Source of the DNA: Helicoverpa zea
Lineage: Eukaryota; Arthropoda; Insecta; Lepidoptera; Noctuidae
Assembly: GCF_022581195.2 (NCBI RefSeq)
Contig: NC_061465.1
Coordinates: 4,652,501 to 4,716,500, forward strand
Reading direction: 5' to 3'
Length of the DNA stretch: 64,000 nucleotides
The translations under genes were made by a program, and so were the position numbers. Below the pieces are notes generated by a model. It searched no databases. It had not been told where the DNA came from and was given only the letters and a program-made list of their open reading frames with translations. Below, piece after piece: positions 61,417 to 64,000 of this stretch. Numbering within the stretch: the stretch's first letter is position 1; each line of letters begins with the position of its first letter.

Positions 61417-64000
61417 CTCCGGAACCGTGTGGTAGGCGTGAACGAATGACGGATCTCTGAAACCCGACTCATGAAATATTCAGCAGACAAACAGACGTCA
61501 GGTGGGTGCACGTGATCGCGTTACAGCCAAAACTATTACAACGTGGCCAAATAACCACTATATTGGACCCACCGATGTGTACAGGTAAATAAATATTGGC
61601 GGAAAGAAAACTGCGTTTAATAATATGTGGGAAGTTGTGTAGTTATATTGGTTAAGGTAATGTTCTAAGGGAGACAAAGCACAGGAATTATGGATCTTAT
61701 TTTATTCCTATCAAATATAATAAAACAATAATTGCTTTTTATTCACATCAGTTTTATACGGATGTTTAGCTAGAGGCGTTTCATTGTCATAGCCCAATTA
61801 GCACATTCTGTGAATTATTTATCTGAGCTATAATCTTTTAAATTTGCGAAACACAGGAAAGAAACAATCGCCATACAGAGCGACCAACAAATCTCACAAT
61901 AAGACAGCGAAAGAACACTAAAGAATAATCCATAGGCATAGTTCGTCTAAGATCGCATTTTATTTGTTCCTAGATTAGCTATAGGTGTTCGTTATCAACA
62001 GCTACAAATCTGTGTGTCGGAGCACAAACCCAATTAACACTCTACAGGGTAAATGACAGCCTCGGCAGCTGTTTACTGCCAGTTCAAAGACGCTGGATTT
62101 GGAAACACCATGAATATACAATCGAGGCTCGACACTGGTCGGCTAGCGGTTTGGGATGGCCGGACATGTACGAGATGTGGGTACAAACTTTGTCTTACGT
62201 AGTTTCAATTTTAAAGTTGTTTGCGGTTCGTATACGCTTACAACTGCATTCACTGATTGTATGTTAATCTTTCAGTTATATATGTATATTGAATTGTTAC
62301 TCCATATATTTTTTCTTTTCAATCTTCATATTGTCATAATATAAGAAAAAAATATTCGTACCTGAAGCCATATTGTGATCAATGACATCATTACTTAGCG
62401 ACAGACAACGTCTTTCAAGTTTGATAGATGTACATTCGCGAGTCATCACTCCTCAAATGATTGACAGTCGTAATGTTCCAGTAATGCTATTCACTCTTGA
62501 CATTTCCAATAATCTAGGCTTTTAGGAGTTACTTTATTACTGTACTGAAACTGATTCTAGCACTATATTAAAGCGCAGTCAGACTGAAAATCTCCTTAGC
62601 GGAGCGAACTGGAGACAGCTAAATTACATCGTATATCAATATTCAAATAAATTATTATAGGAGACGTGCCTTAGCTCTGCAGTCACTTAAACTACGTTCG
62701 AATGTAGATTTATATTCCTCCTAGAACTTGGATTTAGAAACTACAGGTACCTATATAATTGTGTTGCTCTGAAACAAAAGATATAAATTGCTTTTGAATA
62801 ACAAAGGTGTATTTCCTGAAATGTGTGAATGACATGGAAACATTCTAAATTAGGTTCAATCAATTTGGAGTCCTTCTGAGAAACGTACAATTGAACTCTT
62901 CTGTTTTATTTAAGCTTAATTGATTTTGCTCTTTTTATTTTGGTGCACCCTGTCTCTACTCGCTAATCTTTTGGACAACGGTATAACACATTACTTGGTA
63001 AAATCACCCATCTTACACCATTTAATTTGACATCAAAAATCCATCACAAACTATTTGCATGTTTATTTATCCGTAATGTAAGCTGTAAACTGATTTGTCA
63101 AACGCCAAGTTTGGCCAGGCAAGTTGGCTAGGCTCATGAATATGCAAGCCTTGGACTGGCTAGGGCTTGCCAAACTTATATTAAACGCATCGCAGAGACA
63201 ATGATCGCACGTAAATGATTGCTTAGCTAGTGGGTCAGATTATTCGGCTGTTTGTATGTTTATTGGCTCGCTTTGTCGTTTGAGAAGGGGATAGTAGGTA
63301 GTGTTAGAAATGTGTGTTGTTTTGTGTTTTGGTGACTTTACATGCGTGATTCATTATCACCAAAGACTATCGCACATGGAAACATCATACGTACTCGTAC
63401 ATTGCACTATCTAGAAATTGTTTGTAAACTGTAAAGGACAACACTAAATTAAAAGTGGAAATGTGTGGCTGGAAGCATCGACTATATAATATTTAAGCTA
63501 ATGCAATTACATCTAACCTAAGAAAATACTTAGAAACGAATCAAGAATTGATACCATACGAGAAAAGAAAATGGAAACGCCAATTATCTTATTTACTCTT
63601 TAAAGCAAAACCATGCAGCTACGAGCTATTTTTGCAAAAGAACTTCACATTTCTAATTGACTCAAGAATCGCTAAGTGGCTAACTCGGTACGCATGACAG
63701 TCAAAAACTAAACAAAAATAGTGTAACACCCGCAGCCGCGAATAAAAATGAAATTGACACTATAACTGGCGTCTCTAATCCTGTTATCGTTCCCAAATCG
63801 GGAGTGGCAATCAGAGCGGGACTGACAAGGATTTAACAATATTCGTATTTCATGGTACAGTTACTCGGTGATTCTAATACGATAATTCCATTTTTTACGT
63901 CATTGGGTACGTCAGTCGTCGTCGGTCGTCACCCTACAATGACGCATACAGGGTGCGTACATTCGTCACGGCGATGCATTCGCTCATTTCGCTCCCCTAT
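61417..64000. other. Gene-free right end
   Basis: No gene recognised. An imperfect palindrome (AAGTTTGGC ... GCCAAACTT) lies at about 63108-63177. The last 100 bases become rich in CGTC words (CGTCAGTCGTCGTCGGTCGTC-like), possibly the edge of another repeat. Confidence 0.4.

Overview
The window looks like AT-rich, repeat-laden nuclear DNA of a moth or butterfly (Lepidoptera). The evidence is spliced eukaryotic genes with GT-AG introns, AATAAA poly(A) signals, and several repeats I know as lepidopteran: Helitrons that begin TCTA and end in a hairpin plus CTAG inside an A|T target, GAT-tailed retroelement stubs, and many short terminal-inverted-repeat elements. No prokaryotic or viral gene organisation was seen.

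Three spliced genes could be rebuilt. (1) 808-5422, minus strand: eight exons encode a 715-residue secreted clip-domain-like serine protease homologue in which all three catalytic residues are replaced. (2) 14147-16308, minus strand: three exons encode a 406-residue rhodopsin-type GPCR of the Tre1/Moody group (NRY instead of DRY). (3) 23353-28670, plus strand: four exons encode a 168-residue four-membrane-span protein resembling the insect DUF4728/pasiflora-type family. The first bases of the window may be the last codons of a further plus-strand gene, whose 3' UTR would run tail-to-tail into gene 1.

The most striking structure is around gene 3. Two members of one Helitron family lie in opposite orientation: one inside its 4.2-kb first intron (23756-27336), one 1.3 kb past its end (30014-32571). 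They bracket exons 2-4 as a long inverted repeat. The left copy carries a 1.36-kb nested insertion, for which the right copy serves as the empty site. Each copy also carries a private internal segment.

From about 33 kb to 64 kb I recognise no gene. That half holds small Helitrons, short inverted-repeat elements, retroelement stubs with target-site duplications, and some GC-richer islands that could be regulatory. It may be intergenic or a very long intron. A few orphan exon candidates (7106-7274, 32717-32944, 61312-61416) are listed with low confidence.

The three genes show no sign of acting in one pathway. The protease homologue is probably extracellular, the GPCR and the four-span protein sit in membranes. 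Tre1/Moody receptors and pasiflora proteins are both known from Drosophila epithelial or glial barrier biology, but that link is only a suggestion here.
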